Source: DASRHT01 sp035650355
GTDB lineage: Bacteria > Chloroflexota > Ktedonobacteria > Ktedonobacterales > Ktedonobacteraceae
Direction of reading: 5' to 3'
DNA length: 64,000 nt
Assembly (NCBI GenBank): GCA_035650355.1
Contig: DASRHT010000031.1
Location: forward strand, 62,001 to 126,000
Shown here: positions 52,101 to 60,877 of the stretch, in pieces
Layout: every line of letters starts with the position of its first letter
Numbering within the stretch: position 1 is the first letter of the stretch
Made by a program: the position numbers and the translations under genes
The notes under the pieces: generated by a model
Told to the model about the DNA's origin: nothing
The model's database searches: none
What the model saw: the letters and a program-made list of their open reading frames with translations, nothing else

Positions 52101-52690
52101 CAGGTGATCTGCTGATTCAACCCCTGACCATTATCGATGCTGGACAAATAGCGACTATTGCCCGCGTAGCTCTGACTCCACAAATCGCAGGTACCACCAT
52201 TGCCACCCGTATTCCAGCTAGGACCACAAAAGCTCTGGCTGAATGGAAAGAAGGTGCTATCTTCATAGTACTCGGTCTGTGTGGTATAACCAAAGGTAGT
52301 TGGCGGATAGGCAGTTGTGCCATCGCTGCCAAACTGCTGGATTCTGGTCAGGTCGAACATACCTGACGTTGATTCCGTTTTCCCGGTCACCGGATCAGTG
52401 ATCGTGGTTGGCCCAGATTCCTCATAGCTGAGCTGATAATCGCGCAGGTTGGTCCAGGTCGAGCCGACCAGATTCTGCACCTGGATATCATTGAGCACTA
52501 GAGTTCCCATGACGAGGGGAGCTAATATGCCCTGATCGGTCGGGTCATCACAGCGTGTATTCGCACCCGTATTGCACCCGCTGGGCGTATTCGTCAAACG
52601 GGTTGGGGGTATGGCTGGCATTAAACACAACGCGGGAATGAGGATTCCAGGGACTACACGCCGTACTTGCATTGACGCAGGTCGGATCAT
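49031..52690 (-). CDS. RHS/YD-repeat protein, central frame
   Basis: Second frame of the RHS gene, effectively 49080 to 52605. It consists of many YD repeats (NYTYDALGRVTQTSTT; YTYDNLGRALTTTLPG; VTTYDGLGRTRTVTDP; LYDNAGRLVSKSDPDLGDFA), which build a shell-like beta cage. Near 49500-49900 a carbohydrate-binding-module-like insert is seen (LIQNPGFEQGTNGWTLAGA ... NWLNIDDVRLAL). It continues the first frame after a single-base slip at the run of five G (52605-52609) and passes to the third frame near the AAA at 49079-49081. Confidence 0.82.
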   Translation of the reverse strand: MIRPASMQVRRVVPGILIPALCLMPAIPPTRLTNTPSGCNTGANTRCDDPTDQGILAPLVMGTLVLNDIQVQNLVGSTWTNLRDYQLSYEESGPTTITDPVTGKTESTSGMFDLTRIQQFGSDGTTAYPPTTFGYTTQTEYYEDSTFFPFSQSFCGPSWNTGGNGGTCDLWSQSYAGNSRYLSSIDNGQGLNQQITWENARSNTHGSASPSDPFYCNTHQSGYPCNSADDQAWSRIVVQSRTNTVQQITQNGQGGAQTTTPITSTYVYTYVQTYPLAAQECGDCVAGMYWGNQNDGDFLDYYNGKFMGFAQASVSNPDGSVEVDKYYSTMGWGVYDTSPSQGITCPSSNLPPIVTTCQLSPWWNIANVGHGRAYDVTYYDTNGTTLLKHTTATFQAVCPPSGVAGSPAISGFGNFDNMLISELDYDNPVAVCDVQQTQATTTMTNGTGSSVIATTNYTYDALGRVTQTSTTSNGGTPTTVVNLTSYIWNDAVTATSTGASGFYLLTSKAFTATQDGNGNRVSCQYFGYDGMANATGLNSGLTRGNMTTSNSYANCGTSGNNYTPSGLLSTGLGYDTTTSNGGKNTGNLVGMTTPNANASIATKNCSTLGASYTNCRSFDNTVTDSLVTGSSAQTLNTSANYSGTVGNGLQPATTTDPNTNQTSYTYDNLGRALTTTLPGNTSGTPNTSMVYANWCIATGAQTPCVEEDTITLPDHTAPTTTVTTRKFYDGNGHLVEMRTPAPNGQDVVQYTLYDVLGRTVKESRPYYVTAYTGAAGSAAFSLPDTSQAVTVTTYDGLGRTRTVTDPLSHVTTTQYSVVCNPASGDTGCYEQKITIDANNHQTDVLTDAQGRDDYDRKYTGNSTYAVYAVTSTIYDAAGHAVLVTGPTGKVTLTLYDNAGRLVSKSDPDLGDFAYTYDPNGNQIETQDSRSIGRNLIQNPGFEQGTNGWTLAGATLANNNANSGNNLLALSTSGNTASQSVTIPTTGTYSLCLFEASNVTGSTLTLNVNGIQRANMALPSGTTYTQQCLPNQALNASDSAQVVVTSGGNWLNIDDVRLALVPATPTGTMFYCYDNLNRKTAMSATSNTCASPLATWSYDAGTNGKGQLTGESFSSNGVSGSYAYGYDGNGNQTTWSMTIGGTTYPFTTTYNDAKQPTKLTYPDGDAVTTSYNSQDWLSGMSETLNSTTNTLLSAINYQNAAGQLKCHRVRWWTMVTINGT

Positions 52691-54203
52691 CCCAGGAAAT
52701 TGTGTTCAATTGCAAATCACGGGTATAAGGCAAGTTGTTCGTACCGGTTTCCGTGTCTGCCTGATAGCTAATATGCACCTGATTACCGTTTTGATCGGTA
52801 ATCAAATCCACCATCCAGTTCACCGGAAAGTAAGTGCCGCCATTGATGGCCTGGCCTTGAAAGATTCCCCCGCTGGGTACCACATAATATTGGATGGAAT
52901 CAGCGGTGCAGCCAAACTCCATCATGACGCCGTTTTTCAAGAACACACGGAAACACTGGGGATGCGTTATGGGAGGAGGGTTCGCCCCGTAGGGAAAGGC
53001 AAAGCTGCTTTGAAACGATTCGATCTTGGCATAGTTCTCGTTCGCGGCATGCCATAATGTTGGCCCGGCTGTAATGGGAAAAACGGTATCATCATAATAG
53101 TTCGAGAATGTCGCATTGGGCGGAATGATCTCCGAGGTCGTACCAAACGGATCGGTCATCGTCCAGGTATTGCGCCAGTCGGGAGAGGTAAAGTCGGAAT
53201 GCACATTGCGTTCTGACCAGCTAATAGAGCCCAGGCTCATATTCCAGCCTTCCCCAACCCAGGTGGCTGTGGTTTGAGCACTATGCTGATCATTGACGAC
53301 AGAGCTATTATACGCCAGGGTCAGGTCGGGCAGTGTCCCTGCCGGACCAGGAGGAACATCAATTTTAACACCCTGCGTCAATGCCCCCACATTCATATTG
53401 GTTTCTAATGAGCTGGGGCCACCAAAGACGGCAACGGGAGCATAGGTATTAAACGAAACGACGGTTTCCGGGAATACCTGTGCCAGAGGCATAGCCTGTG
53501 TCATGGGAACAAATGTCTGCGCTCCAGCGCCAGGGGCGACCGGTTGCAAACTGGCATCCGCCGGAATATCGGTTGCAAGTATATTGTTCTTCTGGTCGAA
53601 ACTTACTGGCAGTTGAATCGTGCCACCCGTGGTATGTGTGCCGCCTGGCATCGCGCCGTTGATGGTCACAAAGGCTTTACTCACATCATAGACAATAGGT
53701 TTTGTCCCCAGGTGGAACTGCAGATGAGCTGGCTGGCGGAGACCATGAGCAACAACATTGCCAGCGCCATCAATGACCTCTAGCTTGTATGTGCCAAAGG
53801 AGACAACGCCTCCACTAGTGTTAGAGCCACTGCCCGGTGCGATTTGCGTCACACGCAGAGACAATTTAGATGGGACGCCGTTTTTGGCAGGGGCCATATT
53901 CGCTATGTCGGCGTTCGTAATCGCGCCTGCGGGTACGGTTACTTCCAGACTATTATCACTACTGATAGCATGAGCACCTTTTACAGGGTCAAGATCCAGT
54001 ATCATGGGCTTCATCGAGGGCCGAAAGATGCGATTGATGGGTTGCTGCGTTTTCGCGGGGGTAAAAGGTTTCGCCTTCACCGGTGGTGGAAGGTGAATCA
54101 CTGAAGTGGTTCCCGTTTTGGGATTCGCGATATTCGGGGTTCCACCTGTCGAAGCTGATGGCACCACAGTATGAGCTAATCGCGGTACCTTGAAAAATGA
54201 CAT
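52548..54203 (-). CDS. RHS/YD-repeat protein, N-terminal frame
   Basis: First frame of the RHS gene, 551 codons. Residues 85-130 look like a ZU5-type module (NSLEVTVPAGAITNADIA ... SFGTYKLEVIDGAGNVV); residues 275-460 resemble the SpvB/TcdB-like entry of secreted RHS toxins (VDVPPGPAGTLPDLTLAYNS-like, then VGEGWNMSLGSISWSERN). ATG 54203 has no ribosome site; the probable true start is further upstream in another frame, where a signal anchor is found. The natural reading leaves this frame near 52605. Confidence 0.8.
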   Translation of the reverse strand: MSFFKVPRLAHTVVPSASTGGTPNIANPKTGTTSVIHLPPPVKAKPFTPAKTQQPINRIFRPSMKPMILDLDPVKGAHAISSDNSLEVTVPAGAITNADIANMAPAKNGVPSKLSLRVTQIAPGSGSNTSGGVVSFGTYKLEVIDGAGNVVAHGLRQPAHLQFHLGTKPIVYDVSKAFVTINGAMPGGTHTTGGTIQLPVSFDQKNNILATDIPADASLQPVAPGAGAQTFVPMTQAMPLAQVFPETVVSFNTYAPVAVFGGPSSLETNMNVGALTQGVKIDVPPGPAGTLPDLTLAYNSSVVNDQHSAQTTATWVGEGWNMSLGSISWSERNVHSDFTSPDWRNTWTMTDPFGTTSEIIPPNATFSNYYDDTVFPITAGPTLWHAANENYAKIESFQSSFAFPYGANPPPITHPQCFRVFLKNGVMMEFGCTADSIQYYVVPSGGIFQGQAINGGTYFPVNWMVDLITDQNGNQVHISYQADTETGTNNLPYTRDLQLNTISWDDPTCVNASTACSPWNPHSRVVFNASHTPNPFDEYAQRVQYGCEYTL

Positions 54204-54369
54204 TATTGTCGAACAATGTAAGAGTCACAATAAGAAGCACGAGAAAGATAATCAGCGATGATTTAATGCCTGTCCAGGAAAAAAGGGCAAACGATCCCTT
54301 TAGGAAAAAGTAAGGTCTTGGTAGCTGGCTTATATGACAAAATATCCCCTCAAGGCTATGAGTTGCCAT
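53989..54369 (-). CDS. Out-of-frame N-terminal leader (signal anchor) of the RHS gene
   Basis: This frame encodes a basic segment and a strong hydrophobic helix (TGIKSSLIIFLVLLIVTLTLF), just what an exported RHS protein needs. It reaches DNNVIF at the run of five T (complement of 54205-54209); removing one base there continues smoothly into the KVPRLAHTVVPS of the next frame. Only 54204-54369 is meaningful coding; the rest overlaps the next frame. Confidence 0.5.
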   Translation of the reverse strand: MATHSLEGIFCHISQLPRPYFFLKGSFALFSWTGIKSSLIIFLVLLIVTLTLFDNNVIFQGTAISSYCGAISFDRWNPEYRESQNGNHFSDSPSTTGEGETFYPRENAATHQSHLSALDEAHDTGS

Positions 54370-54774
54370 GATGTGGAGTTAGCAACGCCATTAAGGGAAA
54401 AAGCAGGCCAGATTAAGTCCCGAAGCCAGGGCAATGAACACAGAGAATCACGGAACGCGCTCCATTCTAATAAAAATGTAAGCTTCTTCTGAGGTAATTA
54501 AGAGACGAGCTATTTTCAGGAAGCAGAGTGTTCATCCTTTTCCTAAATACAAGATATGAAAAAGCTTAAAATAAGTATACAAGCTACATAAGCATTTGTC
54601 AATATAATATGAGGCTAAAATATAAACTGATTAAGTGGTGAGAAGTGATTTTCTCTGCTTGAAGTATTATTTATTGCTTTAGTACGAAAATAGCGAAACA
54701 GCATATTTAAAGATATGCCCTTGCCCTGGCTCGAATCCAGACGACGAGGACAGCGCATCAACTGATTGAGCAAA
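54370..54774. other. AT-rich gap upstream of the RHS gene
   Basis: This roughly 400-bp stretch between the RHS leader and the PBP1A terminator is AT-rich. I see no gene; an open frame at 54615-54836 has no ribosome site and runs into the terminator. It should contain the RHS promoter, but no clear -35/-10 pair stands out. Confidence 0.4.
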
Positions 54775-54831
54775 AATCGTCCTGGTCGCCAGAAGAGCTT
54801 ATAGGGGCTTCTAGCAACCAGGACGATTGTG
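54775..54831 (-). terminator. Terminator hairpin of the PBP1A gene
   Basis: About 21 bp of stem (AATCGTCCTGGTCGCCAGAAG against CTTCTAGCAACCAGGACGATT, with two G-U pairs) around a 12-15 nt loop, 31 nt past the PBP1A stop on the minus strand. Confidence 0.7.
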
Positions 54832-54861
54832 CTCAAACATCAAGTAGTGTACCTGATAGGT

Positions 54862-57594
54862 CTATTGTGTCGGCGTTGGCGTTGGCGTTGCGCCATTGCC
54901 ATTCTGATTGTTATTGTTATTACCCGTTACCCCTGGTTGCATGGGATCTTCGCCATCGAAGATCCAGTCCTGCGTGCCTGTACCCTGAAGGCCCGTTGCA
55001 GACGAGACGGTGGCCAGATGGATGCCGGGAGGTGCAGACGGGAATGGTTGCGGCCTAAAACCGAGATCAAAGTTTCCGCAGGGGACACCGGGCGTTCCAT
55101 CCTGCTCCCGTGGGCAATAGCCAACGGCGCGTTCGATCACGCTATGCCAGATCGGGGCAGCGCCTGTAATACCCACGACATTGCCGGTAAACGGTTCGTC
55201 GTCGGCATTGCCGGCCCAGACTCCAACGACAACATCAGGAGTATAACCTATGGTGAGGTTATCCTTAAAGTCGTCCGTCGTACCGGTTTTAGCGGCCACG
55301 GGATGAGCGCATACTCGCTCTACCGCGCAGGTCGGGTCCTGATCGGTAAATGACAGCTCATGGTCATTGAAGAACTCTGGAGCGCGAGACGGCTCATCAG
55401 AGAGAATCGAGGTCATCATAAACGACACCTGCGGCGAGAGCACCCGTATGCCCTGCGGCGGCGTGTAATGGTAGAGGTGATTGCCATAACTATCCCAGAT
55501 ATCCAGGATACCCTGCGGCGGGATACGCACTCCGTTGTTGGCAAAGACCTGATAAGCTCCCACCATCTGGATCAGAGGAACATCGGCTGTACCAAGTGCC
55601 ATCGAAACATCTGTAGGGCCAAATTTCACCTTACCAGTATCCAGAGCGGTAATACCGAGGCGTCGAGCCATATTAGAAACGTTATCAACTCCGGCAAACA
55701 TTAACGCTTTAATAGCTGGAACGTTGCGGGAAGTTGCTAATTCTTCGCGGATCGTGTGATCGCCTCCGCCATATGTGCCACCGTAGTCAGTCGGTGGCTT
55801 CGTACTATAACCTGGAACGGGGAAGACGGTTTTTACGTCTGTGAGGGCCATTCCAGGATACCAGCCCATTTCGAAGGCGGTTGCATATACGATGGGCTTG
55901 AAGGTTGAACCTGGCTGGCGGCCTAAGACGGCCACATTATTCTGCCCGGCAACTTTCGGATCATTGGAGTTATAGTCGGTGCTGCCATCCATCGCCAGAA
56001 CTTCACCGGTCTTGGCATTCATCACTACCACCGCAGCATCGTTAACATTGTTATCCTTGTTCAGGGTTGCATAATGCGCATAAGGAAAGATCTGGAAGTC
56101 AGGCTGCGTGATGTGGCGCGTCACGGATCGCTCAACATAATTTTCCATGTTGGCATCGATAGTGGTGCGAACATTGAAGCCGCCGTTCAAGACAGCATCT
56201 GTGCCCAGGATTTGCTCTAACTGATCAGTTATCCACTGTACAAAGTGGGGATCTTTTTGCGATGCATTGTAGCGCTGGAAAGTCATCTTTGCCGTCAGGT
56301 CAGAAACCTTCTGCGCAATCTCATCGGTGATTGGACCTAACCCATCCACCGACATGCCATTCACCATCATTTGGTTCAATACATAGACCTGGCGCGCCAT
56401 CGCCCTTTGCTGGTTTTCTGTTCCCAGTGTGGGATCGTATGCAGGCGGATTCTGGGGCATGGCGGCTAACAAAGTAGCTCGTGCCAGACCCAGCAGCGGG
56501 TCGTGCTTATGCGTCTGTTGATTGTAATCAAGCTGCGCGATACCAGGGGTGCATTTAAAGTTCTTATCGCATTGTGGCATGAGATGGAAGTATTCTTCAA
56601 CTGCCGCTTCGACTCCCAGATCCTGCGAGCCAAAGGGGGAGACGTTGAAATACATTTCCAGGATCTTCCACTTGGGGTACTGCTGCGTCATGCCAATCGC
56701 CATCGTCGCTTCGGGTATCTTACGACTGAGCGAATCAGCTTTCTGATTACTCATATTTTTTATCAACTGCTGCGTAATGGTGCTGCCACCACTGCACCCC
56801 CCACAGGCCGCCGCTCGCAGAATACCTTGCGGATCTATGCCGGAATTTTGCCAGAAGGTGGGATCTTCCGCCGCAATCATCGCATCTTGCATCACCTGCG
56901 GAATATCTTTATAGGAAACCGGCACGCGCCGTCCGCCGCCGACGCCATTATCATAGACATCTTTGAGCAAGATGCCATTGCGGTCGTAAATATGCGTCGT
57001 CTGCGAAATCTGCTGATTAGCGATCCTTTGCATTGCCGGTAACTGGCTCTGGTAATAGCCATAGGCATAGGCGCTGCCCGAAGAGACTAAGATCACCAGA
57101 AAGAGCAACAGCGAAATAATGATCGCGTTCCTGAGGCTATAATTGCGCATCTCGCGGCGGTGCCGTCGCTGCATAGCCAGACGCAGCGAACGCGACCGCT
57201 TCCACGGCTTCGGCTTCGCTTCCGCCATCTCAGCAGAACCGGGGTGGTAAAGCACCAGCGGCTCCGGTGGCGGTGGCGTTTGATTTCTATGTCCGGCCAC
57301 CACCGCCATTTTCCCGGACCAGCCGCGAATCATCTGCACCGTATTAGCCATCCAGCCCTGTGAAGGCAATCCCCCACCAGATTGTGATACAGGGGGAGAG
57401 ACCGGCTCCTGCGCCCATTGCGACGATAATAGTCCGGTACGAGGCGGCATCTGCTGTCCCTGGGAAGCCGGTGAAAATTGCTGAAATTGCTGATTGTGTT
57501 GCTGGTTGTAATCGCGCAACAGGTTACCCGAATGAGGGATACCATTGTTCTCAGCACGATGGTTGTTACCAGGTTGCTGATTCCAATCATTCAT
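54862..57594 (-). CDS. Penicillin-binding protein 1A (glycosyltransferase/transpeptidase)
   Basis: 910 residues. A Gln/Pro-rich cytoplasmic part with a basic patch (1-150) precedes the membrane anchor near 155-178 (IIISLLLFLVILVSSGSAYA). The GT51 domain (about 205-400) has DAMIAAEDPTFWQNSGIDPQ, GSTITQQLIKNM and KILEMYFNVSPFG. The transpeptidase domain (about 530-850) carries the active-site S-x-x-K in GSTFKPIVYA, S-x-N in SRNVPAIKAL and K-T-G in AAKTGTTDDFKDN. The tail is Asn/Thr/Pro-rich. It polymerises and cross-links peptidoglycan outside the membrane. Confidence 0.95.
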   Translation of the reverse strand: MNDWNQQPGNNHRAENNGIPHSGNLLRDYNQQHNQQFQQFSPASQGQQMPPRTGLLSSQWAQEPVSPPVSQSGGGLPSQGWMANTVQMIRGWSGKMAVVAGHRNQTPPPPEPLVLYHPGSAEMAEAKPKPWKRSRSLRLAMQRRHRREMRNYSLRNAIIISLLLFLVILVSSGSAYAYGYYQSQLPAMQRIANQQISQTTHIYDRNGILLKDVYDNGVGGGRRVPVSYKDIPQVMQDAMIAAEDPTFWQNSGIDPQGILRAAACGGCSGGSTITQQLIKNMSNQKADSLSRKIPEATMAIGMTQQYPKWKILEMYFNVSPFGSQDLGVEAAVEEYFHLMPQCDKNFKCTPGIAQLDYNQQTHKHDPLLGLARATLLAAMPQNPPAYDPTLGTENQQRAMARQVYVLNQMMVNGMSVDGLGPITDEIAQKVSDLTAKMTFQRYNASQKDPHFVQWITDQLEQILGTDAVLNGGFNVRTTIDANMENYVERSVTRHITQPDFQIFPYAHYATLNKDNNVNDAAVVVMNAKTGEVLAMDGSTDYNSNDPKVAGQNNVAVLGRQPGSTFKPIVYATAFEMGWYPGMALTDVKTVFPVPGYSTKPPTDYGGTYGGGDHTIREELATSRNVPAIKALMFAGVDNVSNMARRLGITALDTGKVKFGPTDVSMALGTADVPLIQMVGAYQVFANNGVRIPPQGILDIWDSYGNHLYHYTPPQGIRVLSPQVSFMMTSILSDEPSRAPEFFNDHELSFTDQDPTCAVERVCAHPVAAKTGTTDDFKDNLTIGYTPDVVVGVWAGNADDEPFTGNVVGITGAAPIWHSVIERAVGYCPREQDGTPGVPCGNFDLGFRPQPFPSAPPGIHLATVSSATGLQGTGTQDWIFDGEDPMQPGVTGNNNNNQNGNGATPTPTPTQ

Positions 57595-57911
57595 AAAAGT
57601 ACATCCTCACATTCATGATTGTTCGAGAAAGAACTATATGTTGCTTTTCGGAAGGATTTTCAATCATCACAACATTTAACTCGTTGATACAGTCCTTTTT
57701 TTACTTTTCCTGCCAAATATCCGCTTATCCCCGATTCTACTTAGCTCAACGGACAAGATGAAACACATTAACATAATCACCAATTCGGGCCATTCGCCAT
57801 TACCGCCTCGCAATCAACACATGCCAATGTGTACTAAAGCACAGGCAGAACCTTGCCAAATCATGTACAATATGGTTGCGGATTGTCTATTGTTGAGAGG
57901 AGTCTTTTCTT
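57595..57911. other. Divergent promoter region between PBP1A and the protease gene
   Basis: 317 bp without a gene. The right end carries GAGAGGAG, the ribosome site of the protease gene. TACAAT near 57867 is a possible -10 box. No repeat or clear operator is seen. Confidence 0.35.
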
Positions 57912-59510
57912 ATGTTTTCACGGCGCTTTCACCTGCTACAATTTGTTTGGGCCTGTTTTTTTCTCTCTGCATTTTCGCCCATTCTCTTTTCCGCTAACGC
58001 CCTGGCTTTTAAAGATCCTATCACCGTTACTTCTCAGACCGACACTCTCAACTTTCCCCAAAGCATCGACTTTCAGATGAGTGCGCACGATACCGGCAGC
58101 CCCATTACGCAAGCGACCATTTATATCATGTATGCCTCTAGAGGGTTTCAGGAGATACATACCGTTACCGCTCCCACACCAGCCGCAACAGTCACTTTAC
58201 ACTGGCATGAAGCCATGACCAGCAACAACTTTGCTCCGCCTGGAACACAGGTCACTTACTATTGGAGGGTTGAAGATAGCGCGAATAATACCCACACCGA
58301 CAATACGCAAAAGTTTCAGGTGGTCGATACTCGCTTCGCTTGGCAGCATGCAACACAGGGGCTGCTACAGGTACACTGGTACAATCGCACGCAAGATTTT
58401 GGTCAGGCTATCCTGGCCCAGGCCAGCACGAACATTAAACGTATTAGTGATAATCTAGGGGGTGGATTACAACACCCCATCGATCTCTGGGTGTATCAGT
58501 CCAATGAGGACTTCCACGGTGCGCTGCCACCACAGTCTTACGAATGGGTGGGAGGTATCGCTTTCCCCTCGCTCAACCAGGCATCTATCGTTGCCGATAG
58601 TCTGGTCGATGACACGCTCAGGCGCGATATGCCACATGAGCTGACCCACCTCATCTTCCACCAACTCACCTATCAGGATATCGCCCCCATCTGGTTTGAT
58701 GAAGGGATGGCCGTCTACAATCAGCTTTATAAAGAGCCTGCGCTCACAAACAGGCTGAAAGCTGCGCTCGCTGACCACTCACTGATTTCATTGCGCGATA
58801 TCTCTCTTTACTTTCCTGCCGATGCAGATAAAGCCTATCTCGCCTACGCCCAGAGCTGGAATCTTGTTGACTATATGTTCAATACATTTGGACGTAACAA
58901 AATGGCCCTCCTCATTAAGGATATGAGCAATCCACAGCAGGACTTTGGAGAGGACCTGGTCCAGGCTTTAGGCATAGACGCATCTCATCTGGAAAATCAA
59001 TGGCACCTGTATCTCAACCAGCCGGCGATCCTGCCACCGGACCAGATTACACCGCTCACCCAGCATACCCCCCTGGCCCAGCCCAGCACCGTTGATAGCG
59101 CGCAGCCGCTGCTCATCCTGCTGGGGCTATTGCTCGCGTTCCTGCCGATGATTGGCATTACCGGCCTGCTGGTCTATCAGCGCCAGGCCCATATCAGCAA
59201 CCAGCTCGCCAGGCAGGCGCAGCAAATTATCAACAGCACGCTGCCCCCATTGCCGGTTAATAACAATCATCCCTATACAACTCCGGCGGCTTATTCCGCC
59301 CCCCCATCCCCGCCGACATCGTGGTCATACCCCCAGCGGCAGGAGCCGGCCAGACCAGCCAGCATGCAACAGCCAGGACCCTGGAGAGCGCCGGCGGCAA
59401 CACCACCAGGTAGCGGTTATGGGGGGGAAAGGGAAACTGCGGCTGCCCCATTTACTTATAATCAAGAATATTTGAATCGACCACCCGATAAACGGGTATC
59501 ACAGGAGTGA
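57912..59510 (+). CDS. Secreted/membrane gluzincin protease, peptidase MA-like
   Basis: 532 residues. A signal peptide (1-30, FHLLQFVWACFFLSAFSPIL) is followed by a beta-sandwich-like region (about 40-140) and a peptidase-MA-like domain with the zinc motif PHELTHLIFHQ and the glutamate in WFDEGMAVYNQ (about 235-275). One membrane helix lies near 400-420 (PLLILLGLLLAFLPMIGITG) with a Pro/Ser-rich cytoplasmic tail. The catalytic domain faces outside. GAGAGGAG precedes the ATG. It is 7 nt upstream of dprA, suggesting one transcript. Confidence 0.85.
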   Translation: MFSRRFHLLQFVWACFFLSAFSPILFSANALAFKDPITVTSQTDTLNFPQSIDFQMSAHDTGSPITQATIYIMYASRGFQEIHTVTAPTPAATVTLHWHEAMTSNNFAPPGTQVTYYWRVEDSANNTHTDNTQKFQVVDTRFAWQHATQGLLQVHWYNRTQDFGQAILAQASTNIKRISDNLGGGLQHPIDLWVYQSNEDFHGALPPQSYEWVGGIAFPSLNQASIVADSLVDDTLRRDMPHELTHLIFHQLTYQDIAPIWFDEGMAVYNQLYKEPALTNRLKAALADHSLISLRDISLYFPADADKAYLAYAQSWNLVDYMFNTFGRNKMALLIKDMSNPQQDFGEDLVQALGIDASHLENQWHLYLNQPAILPPDQITPLTQHTPLAQPSTVDSAQPLLILLGLLLAFLPMIGITGLLVYQRQAHISNQLARQAQQIINSTLPPLPVNNNHPYTTPAAYSAPPSPPTSWSYPQRQEPARPASMQQPGPWRAPAATPPGSGYGGERETAAAPFTYNQEYLNRPPDKRVSQE

Positions 59511-59517
59511 CCTTTCG

Positions 59518-60684
59518 ATGGGCAAGAAGAAGAGTGGGATGGTAGTGTTTGAAGGACATGCCCGTTACTATCCATCCGAGGCGTTATCTTTAGAAGAACT
59601 GGCGTATTGGATCGCCTTCAGCCGGATTCTCGGCATCGGCCCGGTCCGCTTTAAATTGCTGCTTGACTTCTTTGATGACGACGTGGCAGCGGCATGGCAA
59701 GCAAGCTTGCAAGATTTGATCGCCATTGGCCTTGATCAAAGAACGATTCAGGCATTTCTACAGCAGCGCGCAACCATTATTCCTCAAGAGGAGCTAGGAA
59801 AGCTAGAGCGGAGGCGCATCCGCATCATTACGTGGAAAGACGAAACATATCCCCCATTGCTGAAAAAAATCGAGTACGCGCCCCCTGTCCTTTACGTCTG
59901 TGGCACGCTGACGGAGGATGACCGGCAATATGCGCTGGGCATTGTTGGCACGCGCAAGATGAGTACTTATGGGCGCCAGGTTACTGAACGCTTTGCCTGC
60001 GAGCTGGCTAAAGGCAAGATTACGGTTGTCAGCGGACTGGCGCTGGGCATTGATACTACTGCCCACACGGCAGCTTTGGATGCGGGAGGCCGAACCATCG
60101 CTGTACTGGCGAGCGGTCTGGATATTATCTATCCACCGAGCAACTATCAGCTTGCGCGGCGCATTGTCGAGTCCGGTCAGGGGGCGCTACTCAGCGCCTT
60201 TCCCCTGGGCGTGCGACCAGAAGCTGGCAACTTTCCCGCCCGCAACCACATCATCTCCGGCCTCTCGCTGGGCGTACTGGTCACAGAGGCTCCCCATCAA
60301 AGCGGCGCTCTCATCACGGCCAACTCGGCTCTGGAGCAGGGCCGGGAAGTTTTTGCCGTTCCCGGCGGGATCTTTTCACCGGGCGGGATCGGGGTCAATA
60401 AATTAATTCAAGACGGCGCGCACCCGGTCACAAACGTGCAAGACATTCTGGCTAGCCTGAATCTATTCATGGTCCCCCAGCACGTCGAGGCCCAGGCGAT
60501 TCTTCCCGATAACGCCGAGGAGCATACCCTGCTCTCGCTCCTGAGCCACGATCCACGCCACATCGACGAGCTTATTCGCGAGTCTACGCTGTCAGCCGAG
60601 CTTGTCTCGGCCACATTGACAGTAATGGAGTTAAAAGGTATGGTAAAGCAAATGGGGGGAATGCAGTACGTCCTGGCTCGCTAG
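59518..60684 (+). CDS. dprA: DNA-processing protein DprA
   Basis: 388 residues. An N-terminal SAM-like helical part (about 20-80, YWIAFSRILGIGPVRFKLLL) precedes the Rossmann domain with YALGIVGTRKMSTYGRQVTE, VVSGLALGIDTTAHTAALDA, GRTIAVLASGLDIIYPPSN and REVFAVPGGIFSPGGIGVNK, and a C-terminal winged helix (HIDELIRESTLSAELVSATL). DprA loads RecA onto incoming single-stranded DNA, in natural transformation and possibly other repair. AGGAG lies 10 nt before the ATG. Confidence 0.96.
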   Translation: MGKKKSGMVVFEGHARYYPSEALSLEELAYWIAFSRILGIGPVRFKLLLDFFDDDVAAAWQASLQDLIAIGLDQRTIQAFLQQRATIIPQEELGKLERRRIRIITWKDETYPPLLKKIEYAPPVLYVCGTLTEDDRQYALGIVGTRKMSTYGRQVTERFACELAKGKITVVSGLALGIDTTAHTAALDAGGRTIAVLASGLDIIYPPSNYQLARRIVESGQGALLSAFPLGVRPEAGNFPARNHIISGLSLGVLVTEAPHQSGALITANSALEQGREVFAVPGGIFSPGGIGVNKLIQDGAHPVTNVQDILASLNLFMVPQHVEAQAILPDNAEEHTLLSLLSHDPRHIDELIRESTLSAELVSATLTVMELKGMVKQMGGMQYVLAR

Positions 60685-60740
60685 ATGTTTTTTCACGCCA
60701 GATTGACGATTATTATAGGTAAATGTAGGGGCCTTCCTTG

Positions 60741-60863
60741 CAGCCGACCTGAGCGCAGCTAGCGCGACAGCAGCGTTGGTCGGCTGGATAGAAGGGCAGG
60801 TGCAAGACCTGCCCTGGTTAGAGGATTATCCCGTTTCAGGGCAGGGGCCAGCCCTGCCCCTAC
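60741..60863. repeat. Two REP-like palindromes and a 9-bp inverted pair upstream of murF-alr
   Basis: REP copies lie at 60794-60814 (GGGCAGGT-GCAAG-ACCTGCCC) and 60837-60863 (ending in CCCTAC). CAGCCGACC (60741-60749) pairs with 60778-60786. The repeats run to within 5 nt of the GGAGGAGAG ribosome site of the fusion gene. Confidence 0.75.
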
Positions 60864-60877
60864 GGTCGGAGGAGAGA

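Larger units (their letters stand above)
47652..54369 (-). pseudogene. RHS/YD-repeat gene with three homopolymer frameshifts (composite)
   Basis: Joined, the four frames give one protein of roughly 2,200 residues: signal anchor, ZU5-like and SpvB-like N-terminus, YD repeats with a CBM-like insert, RHS core, variable tip. Breaks lie at T5 near 54205 (one base too many), C5 at 52605-52609 (one too many) and A3 at 49079-49081 (one too few). At each point the flanking peptides join sensibly after a one-base change. Either the gene is a recent pseudogene or the sequence has homopolymer errors. Confidence 0.7.

Noticed and set aside
49079..52609. Programmed ribosomal frameshifting in the RHS gene
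   Set aside because: The slips are of both signs, at short runs without a downstream pseudoknot or internal ribosome site; indels or sequencing error explain them better.
54615..54836. 73-residue open frame on the minus strand
   Set aside because: It overlaps the PBP1A terminator hairpin and has no ribosome site or known motif.
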